Part shown: positions 24,076 through 35,312 of the stretch, piece after piece
Numbering within the stretch: position 1 is the stretch's first letter
How the letters are laid out: every line of letters starts with the position of its first letter
Notes under the pieces: model-generated
What the model saw: only the letters and a program-made list of their open reading frames with translations
Databases searched by the model: none
What the model was told of the DNA's origin: nothing
Made by a program: the position numbers and the translations under genes
Assembly: GCA_002633005.1 (NCBI GenBank)
Contig: NMRA01000257.1
Location: 534,410 to 591,056, forward strand
Origin: Phoronis australis
Taxonomy: Eukaryota; Phoronida; Phoronidae
Direction: 5' to 3'
DNA length: 56,647 bases

Positions 24076-25384
24076 CAGATTTGGCAGTTTAGGGTGCGAA
24101 TTGCTGACTAGCAAATGCGCGTACCGAGGGGGNGACGATCTGCCCCAGGGTTATGAACACATTTCTAATTGTTTGGCTGGTTGACCTAGGTCATTGGTTT
24201 GTATGCATGTGTCGTCGAGCCCTGTGGTTTCCCATTTTTGCCTTGAATGTTTATTGTTTCTTTCAAAATATCCAGCTCCCAGTCCACTGAATGCAAACAA
24301 TTGCGATCACGCTTACAGAGATACAACAATATCATAATTAGCCTATAGCTTAATCGCTCGTCTGACAAGTAATTGGTACAACATAAATATGCAAAACGCA
24401 TACATGTTGTATGAATCGTTCAGTCACGTGAGCCTATCATTGGCGAAAAGGAAATAAATCATACAGTTAGCCTTCTCGCGGAGATATGCCGACTAACTCG
24501 GGCCGTGCGATAGGAATTCAGATCAGACGTCCAATCTCATCTGATGGTATGCAAACACCGCAGCCTCTACGTATACCGGTGATAGATCACACAAACAATT
24601 ATTTAAAATTTGATCACTAAATAACTTTGAACTACTGCTGTATTTCGTCCAGTTCAGCTACCTAAAACTAGACATTATTCTCCTAAACTGGCCTTATAGT
24701 ACTCCTTACCGTGGAAGCATTCCTTTTCCGGAACCAAATTACAGGCAATGCGTAAGTACGCCATTATCAAATTTGCGCAGTTCAGGTCGTTCTATGGTTT
24801 TAGCGTTCGTTTGTCGATTACACAATAGTTGTATACATGTATTTTTTTAGAATTTAAGCATATTCACCCATTTGTACTCACGTTCAACGGATAGGGGCCA
24901 TTTTCTGTGTTATTTACTTAAGAAAATTAGAAGAATGACTACTTTTGTTCCTGAGGCCGAGGTGACCTGGGGCCGACGGCCTGGATGGTGATTGATCCTC
25001 AAACTGATCCATTCAATTTTACCCAGCAGTCCTACAACAATCTGTGCTGGAAGAACTCTAAAATACAGATTAATCATTTTTACAAAATGTGCCACGACCA
25101 TGATTGGGCATTATTTGCATGGCAGCAAGATATCCCACTGCGCTACAGTTGAAAACGACCGGCTCTAATTAACTTTTTATCTGACTTGCAGGTTTTTTTA
25201 ATGTTTCAATAAAACGATTTTCAAAAGATTATAAGCTGTTGGCATAAAGATAAGGATATCTTATGGAACAAGACATCCGTCTTCGTTACCAGGACACTGA
25301 ACCGAAACAGCGTGAGTGGCTAATAACGCGAAGACATTACATTGTGGTAATGTAACGCTGGTATTAGCTGGAAGAGTGTCCTCA

Positions 25385-25558
25385 TTCAGGGGTGAGTCCA
25401 TGATTTTGAAACGGGGGGCGGTTCCAGGACTTTTAAAAAGGGGGTCCAAATCAACAATTTTAAAAGTCTAGATTTGATATCACTAAGATCAAGGGGAAAG
25501 GGTAGCTAGACCCGCTTGTCCCCCACCCCCTGGATCCTCCTATGTCCTGGTAATAGCC
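25385..25558. mobile_element. Short element with G-run/C-run inverted ends
   Basis: The left side has ACGGGGGGCGG and AAAAAGGGGGTCC. The right side has TTGTCCCCCACCCCCTGGATCC, roughly the inverse of a GGATCCAGGGGG end. Short and degenerate, probably a miniature relic of the same hAT-like group. Confidence 0.35.
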
Positions 25559-26199
25559 TGTTCAAAACAGTCATATGAGCGTGTTTAGTTTACAGACCCT
25601 GACTGACGACCACTCATCACGTTCGTGCACAATAGTGAGATCACGTCAAAGAGATACATGCATACAAAATCCTTGTTTTTGTGAGTTTTTATTCCCAATC
25701 GCGATTGCCCTCGATTGCGATCTCTATCACGATAAACATCCGTGATTGCACTGCATGCACACGGTGTTTAAGGCAACACCAGTACACATTAAGGTTGTGT
25801 CGTGAGTGCGAAAAATAATAAAACTCAGCTCTTCCTGCATAACCCCAAAACTTCAATGCTGAGTCAGACAGGCCAGATCTCAAGAGAATAACTTTCATCT
25901 CACATTACTTTCCTTCATTCCAAGCTCCCCAGATACATCCATCCTCACTACATCTCACTATACCTGCCTAAATGTTGCTTTTAAAATTGTATTGTCGTAT
26001 AACTTCAGGAAAAAAATCCGCATTTAATAAAACTGGTAGGTCCAGATAAATTAGCAAACGTGTATTTAAGATCAGTCATCATTCATCCGGCGTGGCGTTG
26101 CATGAATGACTATAATAAAATAATAATTGCAGGCGGTGGGATACACGTTGTACCAGACGTGCGCAGGCCTCGCATGTGGGCCCATTGCACTGATCACCA

Positions 26200-26356
26200 G
26201 GAAATATTTTTATGATTTATTAATACATGGTTAAAACCGAGCTGAGGAGCCAGAAACCTGGCTCAAGGGTTTAGCAGTATGACCTGGTGTGACTCGAACC
26301 CACGACCTCGAGTAACGAAAGCGGGCACTTATCAACCACGCCACACTGTCTCCTCG
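26200..26356 (-). mobile_element. tRNA-derived SINE
   Basis: On the minus strand the head (26356 down to about 26285) reads like a tRNA: an A-box-like GTGGCGTGGTTGATAAG, then a B box GTGGGTTCGAGTCACACC. It continues into an unrelated body with GAGCCAGGTTTCTGGCTCC (a short hairpin) and an AT-rich tail with AATAAATC. Mismatches in the acceptor stem and the non-tRNA tail argue for a SINE or tRNA pseudogene, not a functional tRNA. Confidence 0.6.
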
Positions 26357-27704
26357 CTGAAAGACTAGCGAAGTTCTTGCATTTCAGTAGGCTCTGTGTG
26401 GACGACCTGTGGTGTCCCAAAGAGTTTACAAATTGACCTATTGTTAGGATTGTGAGTGACGGCTTAACTGACCAATCAGAACGCAGCATTCAAAATACAC
26501 CTTCGTTTCCACGCCGCTATTTTACCCGACAAACAACACGTTTGCGGGAGGACACTTATTGTTTGTTTGTCGACTTTTCACAAAGGAGCAGACCTTGCGA
26601 TGGGTCAATTAGAGTTATGTAATAACCATGACGTAATGGTGGCGCACAAGTTGACTGGTGTTACATGTGAAATACGTCTATTCACAAGTAGTGTCTAAAA
26701 GGATTACAATTTTAAATCTTTTCGTAAGAATTTGATGACAATATATGTTTTGAATGTATTTTAAGTGTGTGAATTGTTTTACCTGTCCATATAAATATTT
26801 CCAGTTGTTTTGTGGGGGGAAGACCAGGTGTTAAGGTATAACGTACTGCTGCTGTTTAAAAAACATGAAATCCACCTCGTAATCACTCACGACTTCACCC
26901 TGAGATGGCGCCATGTATTTAAAGCAAAGCACGCGCCTACGAACACAAAAGGTGGCTTGATGTCACTTCATTTAATTCTAAAATGAACTTTTTATTTGGG
27001 TCACTATCATTATCAAGTCAACTTCATTTTTCCTTAGGCAGGCATGATGCTTGATAGGAAATGACAGTCGTTATGAACTTTGCTTGTCAGGGCGGGTTAG
27101 ATTGAGCAGTATCATGGCCATCAAGGGAATTTCAGGCAATTGCGATCCAAGCAAATATTAAAAATTTCGTAATGTGTCTTTGAAAGACTCTTCTTTGTAC
27201 TCGAAATCATACTCAATTTTTGTTAATTTCATGCTCCACTTCAGTGCGATCTCAAGATATGATGTACGAGGATAACAATGGTCTGCTCCTAGTTTGCACT
27301 TGATGACCCCAGCATTAACGCTTAGAGTTCGAGTCTGAACTCGATATTTCAAATTTTTACTCGAAGCCTCAAGTTTAAAGCTTATCTTTAGAGGTCATCA
27401 GGTGCTAGCTTGACAAAATAACATGCACGAACACGCAATAAGAAATATTCGTCGTGAACTTGCACAGAATTACGAAGTAAAATGTAAGAAATATAATTTG
27501 AGTTGATTTTCTAGTACAAAGATAAAACCACAGGCCCTGACCTATTGTGAAGAAAACCGTTTTTGACATCAGACTTGCATTTGGTTGACTGCAAGACCTT
27601 AGTTAATTCAATTGCTGCGAAATATATGCTGAAGAAAAGGAAACAGTGAACTCATTTTGGCAATTGAATATTATAGCCTTATCGACCAATCACTTCTGTG
27701 GTCA

Positions 27705-28105
27705 GGGCCCGGTCTCTAATCTTTGTACTCAAAACGAACTCGAAACTATTTTTGGCAATTTCTTTGCCCCTTTTGTGCGAACTTAAGATAATTGGTTATC
27801 AGACTTGGCTCGAATACATTATAGTTTATGCATAGGAGTTTCTAGTTCAAGTTTGACCTTGAAGACCCTCATATTCGTGCTACAAACTCGAATAAAAACT
27901 CGAAATTTCGAGTTCAAACTCGAACTTATTGCTTTAATATTGGGTTTACAAACTGAACTAAGGGCAATAAATTATCTACGTAAGTTATTGAGTACTCGAG
28001 CATAGAATATTAGACACTTATCTTGAGTTCGCCCAAAAGTAGAGTAGAAAATGCCAAACCTAATTTCGAGTTCCACTTCGAGTAAAAATATTGGAGACCG
28101 GGACC
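27705..28105. mobile_element. MITE with about 60-bp imperfect inverted repeats
   Basis: The left end GGGCCCGGTCTCTAATCTTT and the inverted right end GGTCCCGGTCTCCAATATTT match, and the similarity continues through ACTCGAA-type blocks for about 60 bases. GGTCA precedes the left end and follows the right end by one base, a possible target duplication. The interior is full of CTCGAA and TTCGAG, which also recur just outside at 27320-27375. It lies about 290 bases upstream of the gene 2 start codon. Confidence 0.6.
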
Positions 28106-28392
28106 AGGTCATTGTTCAAGGAGAGGCTAGTGTGGTGCCGTGTATAACAGCGAAACACTCGCCTTCCCGTTGTGTGATTTTGCTTTTCCTGCAATCCTCT
28201 TAGGCAACAGAACGTTCTCCCAAACATAATATTTTAATATAATAAAAACACTATAAACAAGGAAGTCGAGACACGATGTTCAAAATTCTTCTCTCATGAA
28301 AACGGAAGTCATTTGTGCTCCAATGTCTGGGTGGATCTCATTAGGAAACGGCCGTTGGAACGTGAGGTAAACAGATTTTCTCTCTCTCAAAA

Positions 28393-28435
28393 ATGGTTCG
28401 TCTTGAGACATCACTGATTGTACTCTCTCTTCTCG
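28393..28435 (+). CDS. Gene 2 exon 1: start codon and signal peptide
   Basis: The first in-frame ATG is followed by VRLETSLIVLSLL and then, after a phase-1 intron with donor GTAAGT, GCVLKI. A basic residue, a hydrophobic core and small residues make a good signal peptide split by an intron, a common arrangement. AAAAATGG gives a purine at -3. The 5' UTR extent is unknown. Confidence 0.8.
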
Positions 28436-31400
28436 GTAAGTAAATATATACAATATGTCCATGGAACCTCTGTTCATGTTCGTTTTCTGTGAAATTATGT
28501 GCAATATATTGTTGCACGCTCTCGTTTTATCAGACATACGACGGTCTCAATAAGTTTCATTCTCAGATGAAAAAAAAAACAATTTCCATAGAACGTTTGT
28601 AATTCAACAGTTTCTTATTCGTGTTCGTATAAGAAATTATAGGCGTGACGAGGTAATCTGTAGACTTTTGTCTCACTCAATAACGAATTCTCCTTAAATC
28701 ACCCCCCACCCCCCGTTTGACCGATGGAGGACAACTTGAGGACAATTTCTTCACGTTCACTGATCCACATACAAGTAAGCTTCTCGTGGAAATCGGGTGC
28801 TTGAATATTTCAAATCATCCCCAGTATCATAGCATATGTGCCAATTTAAAAGACATTCAAACCGACGTTTGGACTGGCATTGGTATTTCAAACGCAACGA
28901 TTACTAAAAATGTTAATTTCATTTCACACGAAAGTAGACTTCTGGGCCTGTGGTATTCACACTCGAGAAACGTCATCTATTTGGTTCGTTCTCCAGTCGA
29001 GTTCCGTTAGCAGAGACTATGACGTGGGCCCTGAAATCGGTGAAGAATAAACCTCGCAGTATACTTGTACCCACTTTGCGTTTGTCCGTAGGTCCTTACG
29101 TCACGCAGTGTGCCGTTATCGTGTGCCACTACAGTAAGTCAATATCTTTATGTTATAACGTCGTGCGGAAATGACAAATTTCAGCGAATTAGCGTGCTTC
29201 GTGTGGTGTATTGTTTTTAGAAGATAAGTGTAGAATCGGAAAATGTGGGTATTTCAATTTGCTCGTAGTAAAGTACACATTATTAGTTTTATTCGATTTT
29301 TAGGTGAATTCGCGGGGGTCCATGCTATATTAAGGCTACTCCCTCGTTTCAAAGTTGTGTGTCATGACGTCCACTTAGTAATGCAATTGATTCGAGGCAA
29401 AGGCGCGAAGAAGAATACCTCAGGCACACTGCAAGAATTGCATCTTCAAATTAAATGCAGTAGCTCAAATGGGTCAAATTACTTTTGGTGGAAAAATGTG
29501 GAATATGAAATATATCTATATACATTTCTCGCTGTCTACCCAACATTACTGGTTCAACTCGTTTTGTATCCACGATTGTTTGACGTGTCCTACAACGTTG
29601 TAATCGTAGCTGTTAGTTTTGTTTTCCTGTTGCAGGCTGTGTACTAAAGATCCCAGCAACGTCGGATGGGTACTTAACATGTGACACGCAGTTTAGGGAG
29701 AAAAAAGATAAGTAAGTTAATAAGTTTTTGCTTCGAAGGAACACTTGAATGACGAGATTTTAACGCAGTGTGGGCATCAAAATTGTTTTTCACGCGCTGT
29801 TCCGGTAGAAATACATATACCAGTGAAAACACGCGTTCCTCCAGATGATAATTCTTGTGGATCGATGACACAAAGGATTGCTTCAGGTTTGACGCCATCA
29901 ACTTCTTCCCAATGTCGTGTAAATACAACATGGAGTGAGGGACTTGTCATCTCAAGAACTACCGTCAATAAAAGTCATCAAGTATGAACGCTCATTGTCA
30001 ACGTCTGTGTGCCCATCTCAAATTTAAAATTGATCTTGACCATCACTGCTCCGGTGCAAATTCCGGTGAAAACTCGCGTTCTTCCAGAATATTACACCTG
30101 TGCAGCGATGACACTCGATTTTTTTACTTCACGAAGCAGTGCATGCAGCAGGTTTGTGGCCATTTTTCTCGGCGCGGTGAAAATACAATATGGAGTAATG
30201 GACATGTCACATCAAGAACTACCGTCAACAAAAGTCACCAAATACTCAAATGAACGCTTGTTTTAAGCATATGTAGCCGAGCTACTCTAATTGGAGCTTA
30301 ACTATGGTCCTGCCAGATTGAGTTTCTGAGGCGCAGGGATCTCGCCAGTAAAGCTAGTGTGATCACGTGCACCACGTGTTATGCATGGGGGTATTTCGCG
30401 AAAACTTGCCTAACTCAATTTGCGGGCGTATTGTTTCTCTAAAATTGGACACCATGTCTGAGTTCCGAAGACACGAGACAGACCTCCACCTTCGGTGAGA
30501 AATATCCGCTTATTGTACGGGGAAGGCGAATTCAAACCCATACTTTATTAATTCTATTATGAAACCTCACCAACCAACGATTTCAATTACCTATATTTTG
30601 ACTGATTGGACTAACAATGTCTCAAGCATACTAACGAAACATTCACATTCCACTCGCGTAATTTAAAGTGGTCTTGCGTGGTCTCTCTTTTATCACAAGA
30701 AACTTGGTCTTCGGAGGTTCAGATTTAAGTTTGTGTAGTTCCCAAGATGTAGTCCTCCAAGCAGTTGCAGTAAACTGAGCAATTCCAATTAATCAAAATA
30801 TTAAACACAACGTAATCAAATGTGCATCTTTGTTTTTCCTGAAATACTACTACATTTTGGTATTGCTAATTTAATAATTCACGTACATTTACTATGTAGA
30901 TAGTTTATTTCATTCATAATTCATATGCATTATGGGGGAATATCGGCCAACACTACGTGCATGTAAGACAAATTTGCTTTTAGGTCAGGGCGCATTTTTT
31001 GTTTCGATCGACTGTAGATCGTGAACAAAATTAATACGCTCACGAAAAAAATCCGAATAAATTAAAATTTCAGCGCTGTTGAAATTGAAGTATGACTAGC
31101 TCCCTAACCATATCTGGCGAAATATTTTTTTACTTTAATCGTGTTGTAACGTAATGTAAAATGTTTTCTTTTGTTCTATCGATTTTAGCACGGACTACGT
31201 CTGCCCCAAGCTTGAGTGCCCAAGTGCCAAGCCTGTGTATGGCACTTATTACTATACGAACGTAAGTTGTTGTTAGTTTTGTGCGTCTGATCGAGAATTC
31301 ATCAGTTTCGAAGAAATTTGTACATTTATGTCACTACTACTGTTGCAAAACTTACCTGGATTAAAAGAAACATCCTCTATTGCATACTCGTGTCCTTCAC

Positions 31401-34400
31401 AAAATTGCCAAAACAAATTAAGAAAAAATCTGTTATAGGATTTAAGTAACGGACAGTTCATGTGTCAGAATATAGTCTGACAGTATTAAAGTTGTATTGT
31501 TTTGTTTTGTTATTCTGTTTGATTGGCAAGACCTCTGAGTTAAGTACCATGATGATGTCATTTGTTTACTACAGTATAGTGAGGAACTTTCTGGAAGACT
31601 CTAGCTTGACAGTGATTAATGCAGTCTGGAATATTCTAGAGACTAGTATATGTTTGTAGAATGATTGGGTAGATTCAGGAAAGTTCTACAATGTGCTTGA
31701 ATTGATGTAAAGTTCCAGAACAATGCATTAGGCTATAAATACACAAGCACGGGTTTGTGTGAGATGAGATCAAGTCAGTTCAAGAGGAGATCAAGTCAGT
31801 TCAAGAAAGTTAATCAGGAGAATTACGGTTGAGTTGCAGTGAAGAGAATCAGCAGTTACAGCGATAGTCAATAGAGAGCCAGCTATAGAGACAGCAGGTT
31901 ATTGAATCGACGAGTGTAACAGTTGCTGAACGTGTCTCAGAAGTTCATCACAAGTCAAGGCTTTGCAGTATTGGCTGGAGCATAAACAGACATTACGTCG
32001 AACATTTTGTTTGAGTAGGCTTGTGAACGTACGGTCGGGATTAATAAAGGATTATTAACTCGAACCAGTCTTCAGTCAATCGTCGCACAGAAAGCTATTA
32101 GCAAAGCTGTAACAACCTGCGCCCACCCACACACGGGGAAAAACGTGACATCATGTTGTTTTCATATGCCCATTGTCTCCATGATGTCAGTTACACCTTC
32201 TTCAGATGTGGGATTACTATTGGTAGGCAGATAGGACGTCTTATCACAGAACTAAAAATAATGTGGATAAATCAGTGGAGTGTGAGACCGCTGAGGTCCC
32301 TGTCAAGTCCTCACGAGAATTCTACGTTATGGTCTGAGCCGGTTGCATGAAACAGTCCATAATTAGGAACTTAACCAAGTTCCCAAACTAGTTAGGGAAG
32401 TCCTCATAAGGATTTTGTTTGAGGACTGTTGCATGAAGTGGTCCTACACTCGGTCCTTATTGGGAGTGCCCTAAATCCGAAGTAAGTTACCAAAAGCTGA
32501 ACAATCCCGATGATCGCCGTGGCTAAGGTCGCTCAATATGGCGAAACTTATTATCAACGAGGGAATACCTGTCGCATTTACGTCTTCTGCTACACCTTGT
32601 GAATGATTGTTCGAGCAAAGTGCACAGCCAACGTGCATTACCTGATAATCCGAGTTTTCTACTGCTGTTAAGAGAGCAAACGATCAATTGTGGCCGCCCA
32701 CGCTAATGTAAATTAAAAAACCATCAAACTGGTAAACCAGAATGTCCCTAAGGAGTCGCCGCACTTCCCAACGCTCTGTTAAAGTCGTCTGCCCAGCGTA
32801 ATCAGTGAGACGTGGAGTAAGTCGTGGCTTTCTAGTAATCGATAAATTCAGTTTATGGAACTACTAACCAGTATAGTGGGTAAGATCACGCCTTCCCTGT
32901 TCGACAACTCCAAGCTCTTTAAAGGCGAAGGCAACCTTTTTCCATATCATTATGAGCTAAAATAAGGTTGGTTGGTTATCCTAGACATATTTTCCACTTA
33001 ATTACAGCTTTTCGTAATTTTATTTATTACTCGTCCGCTACTCCGGAAGTGACGTTTTCGGAGGCAAGCATTTCGCGCCAATTTCAAAGCATATAGTCTG
33101 ACTGTGAGAGCTGCCGAGTCAGTCATTGTTCTACCTCGGTTGTGTTAAGTTCCGTCGTCGTTTGCTTTCATTTACTAGTCAGTCAACATGCCACACTGTT
33201 GCTGCGTACAATGTACCAGGATGTACTAATTATCGGCTCACGCGCGCTTTGGGAGTAACTTTGCATCGTTTTCCGATGGATGCCACACTTCGTCGTACTT
33301 GGCTCGTTCGTGTGAAGAACGCAGCGTTACCTGTCCACGCAACGTACAAAGCAGTGGAGAATTACCGTGTGTGTGGCAAGCACTTTCTGCCGTCCGATTA
33401 CGAAAGGTATTTGTACGCTGAACTGATGAAGGTCCCTGCGAAACAACGTCTGAAGAAGGATGCCATTCCGTCTGTGTTGATTCCCGGCAGTGCCCCGTCG
33501 CCACCCCCGAGAAGTGCGTTTTTGAAGCGAGAAGCCTCGCGAGCTGTGGCCAGTACAGTGACTGGAGCCAGTGGAGGCACTTCATCTACTGTCACCCGTG
33601 CCTCCGAACGTACCCCAGAGCGTGCAATTCCTGGAACCAGTAGTGATTCGCCCTGTGCTGTTTTCTCCAGCCCAGAGCCTCTAAGCAGCCCTGCAGCGAT
33701 ATTGAGTAGTGGGAGTGATTACAGGCTCAGTTCGACACCCAGTGAAGAGGACAGTTCGTCGTCCAGTGAACAGATCGGTGAGCCAAACTTTGATAAGTTT
33801 ATTGTGGACTTGTCTAAAGTGTTGGAGCTATTTAGAAGGTGCCAGGTGTGTGGCGAGGGAGTCACACGACACGATGTAAGCAGTTTGGGTGCTCAGGTCA
33901 CCATCCAGTGGGAGTGTGTCGCGGGACACTCTGGCAAGTGGGACAGTTGTTCCTCTGTCCGTGGTATGCCGGAGGTCCACTTAACCATGTCCAGTAGTGG
34001 CTTGGCCTCGTCGAACTCTGAACAGCACAAGCATTCCATTGAGGTAGGCATAACAACGCACACAGTGCATTTGCACCAAGATGTGTCACCACGTCTGTCC
34101 TCAGTAGCCGCCTCGTTTCTCTCAACAGCTGCCTGTGCCTGTGCGTACTCTGCCTCGTTATACTCGGGCTCAAACATGTACCCACCCACTGAATGTCCGT
34201 GAAAAAATTCCTCGTCACCACTGCTGTGAACAAGGTCTCCGTCACTCACACTACTGTCACTGTGATACGGGTCACCGACTCCAGCCATTTTCAGCTTACA
34301 ACACACTAAACAATCCCTAAATCCAACGTAGTTGAGTTCTCTACTAACCTATCTTGCCGCAGTGGAAAGTGGTGGCGACAATTGTTGAAAAACAGCACAA

Positions 34401-35271
34401 AACAAAAGTAGAATAGAACAGATTCGCACGGTAAAGTCAACGCAAAACCAAGTGGCGGGAAACGCTTGCCTCCTAAAACGTCACTTCCGGAGTAGCGGAC
34501 GAGTAATTTATAAAATTACGAAAAGTTGTAATTAAGTGGAAAATATGTCTAGGATAACCAGCCAACCCTATTTTAGCTCAAAATGACATGGAAAAAGGTT
34601 GCCTTCGCCTTTAACTATCATGAAAATCCCACCCCTTGAAAATCTAAATCTTTCGTTTACCTCACTGTCGCTAAACGTCTCCAGCGGGTTAGTTCGGTCA
34701 CGGATTTTTTTTTCAACAGCAATATGAGCTTGATCAGCAATTTTTTGCTAGGGACTCAACTTAGGGACTTACTTTAGGTAACCCCAAAAGTTGAGTCCCA
34801 ATTTAATGCTTAAACTAACTGGGAACTTTTCATGGAACAGTCCCTAAAATTTAGGGACGTCCTTAAGAGTTAAGGACATCCCTAACATTTAGTGACTGTT
34901 TCATGCAACCGGGCATTGGCGTCCCATGTGGATAGGTTACAGTACATGCGTCTTTTTGTGCTCTGGCCTTATTACGCAGTGCGTCTTGCTGGAATGGATA
35001 TCCTTCTGGTTACGTCCGGCGTTCTTTGAGTAGTCTACGGTGCTCTGTTTGCTCACGTTACACGTCCTGCAAACATAGTGTTCCGTGTGCTTTCTACAGG
35101 AAAAGCGTTCCACCTGACTACGCCGTGCGTCCTACGAGTATATAATGATGCGTCTTATTCTGCTGTTCGTCCTACTAGTACGGTTCTCCATGTCGTTAGT
35201 GTCTGCGTTTATGGTCATGTAGCGCAACGTGTGTGCGTGTGCGTGTGTGTGTGTAAGTGCTTGTGTGTGCA

Positions 35272-35312
<41 letters not shown>

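Larger units (their letters stand above)
22733..28392. other. Intergenic interval without recognisable genes
   Basis: Separates gene 1 from gene 2. All open frames are short and resemble no family I know. Identifiable contents are G/C-run transposon ends near 24010-24070 and 25385-25555, a tRNA-derived SINE, a MITE, and one ambiguous base at 24133. The promoter of gene 2 should lie near the 3' end of this interval, but no clear TATA box or initiator was found. Confidence 0.6.
32923..34610. mobile_element. Kolobok-type THAP transposon, 1.69 kb, TTAA target site
   Basis: Terminal inverted repeats of about 157 bp (32923-33079 and 34454-34610), starting AGGCGAAGGCAACC and over 90% identical by eye. 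TTAA directly flanks both ends (32919-32922 and 34611-34614). TTAA duplication occurs in piggyBac and Kolobok; the THAP domain inside points to Kolobok. The element is too short for a full transposase and carries two converging frames (THAP on +, Cys-rich on -). It is nested in the element at 32339-34912. Confidence 0.85.
32339..34912. mobile_element. Outer DNA transposon with foldback ends, host of a nested element
   Basis: Left end CCGGTTGCATGAAACAGTC (32339) and right end GACTGTTTCATGCAACCGG (ending 34912) are inverted repeats. Each end contains a second inverted copy of the GGACTGTT-CATGAA motif (about 32424 and 34832), so each end can fold back. Without the nested Kolobok element the remainder is about 0.9 kb and non-coding. 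The superfamily is uncertain and no clear target duplication was seen. Confidence 0.65.

Noticed and set aside
26285-26356. Functional tRNA gene on the minus strand
   Set aside because: A and B box-like motifs are present, but the stems do not pair properly and a SINE-like body follows.
28717-29010. 97-codon + strand frame in the first intron of gene 2
   Set aside because: No family resemblance, and no splice sites with phases that would join it to exons 1 and 2.
29243-29647. 134-codon + strand frame before gene 2 exon 2
   Set aside because: It overlaps the exon in the wrong frame, has no recognisable domain, and is AT-rich intron sequence.
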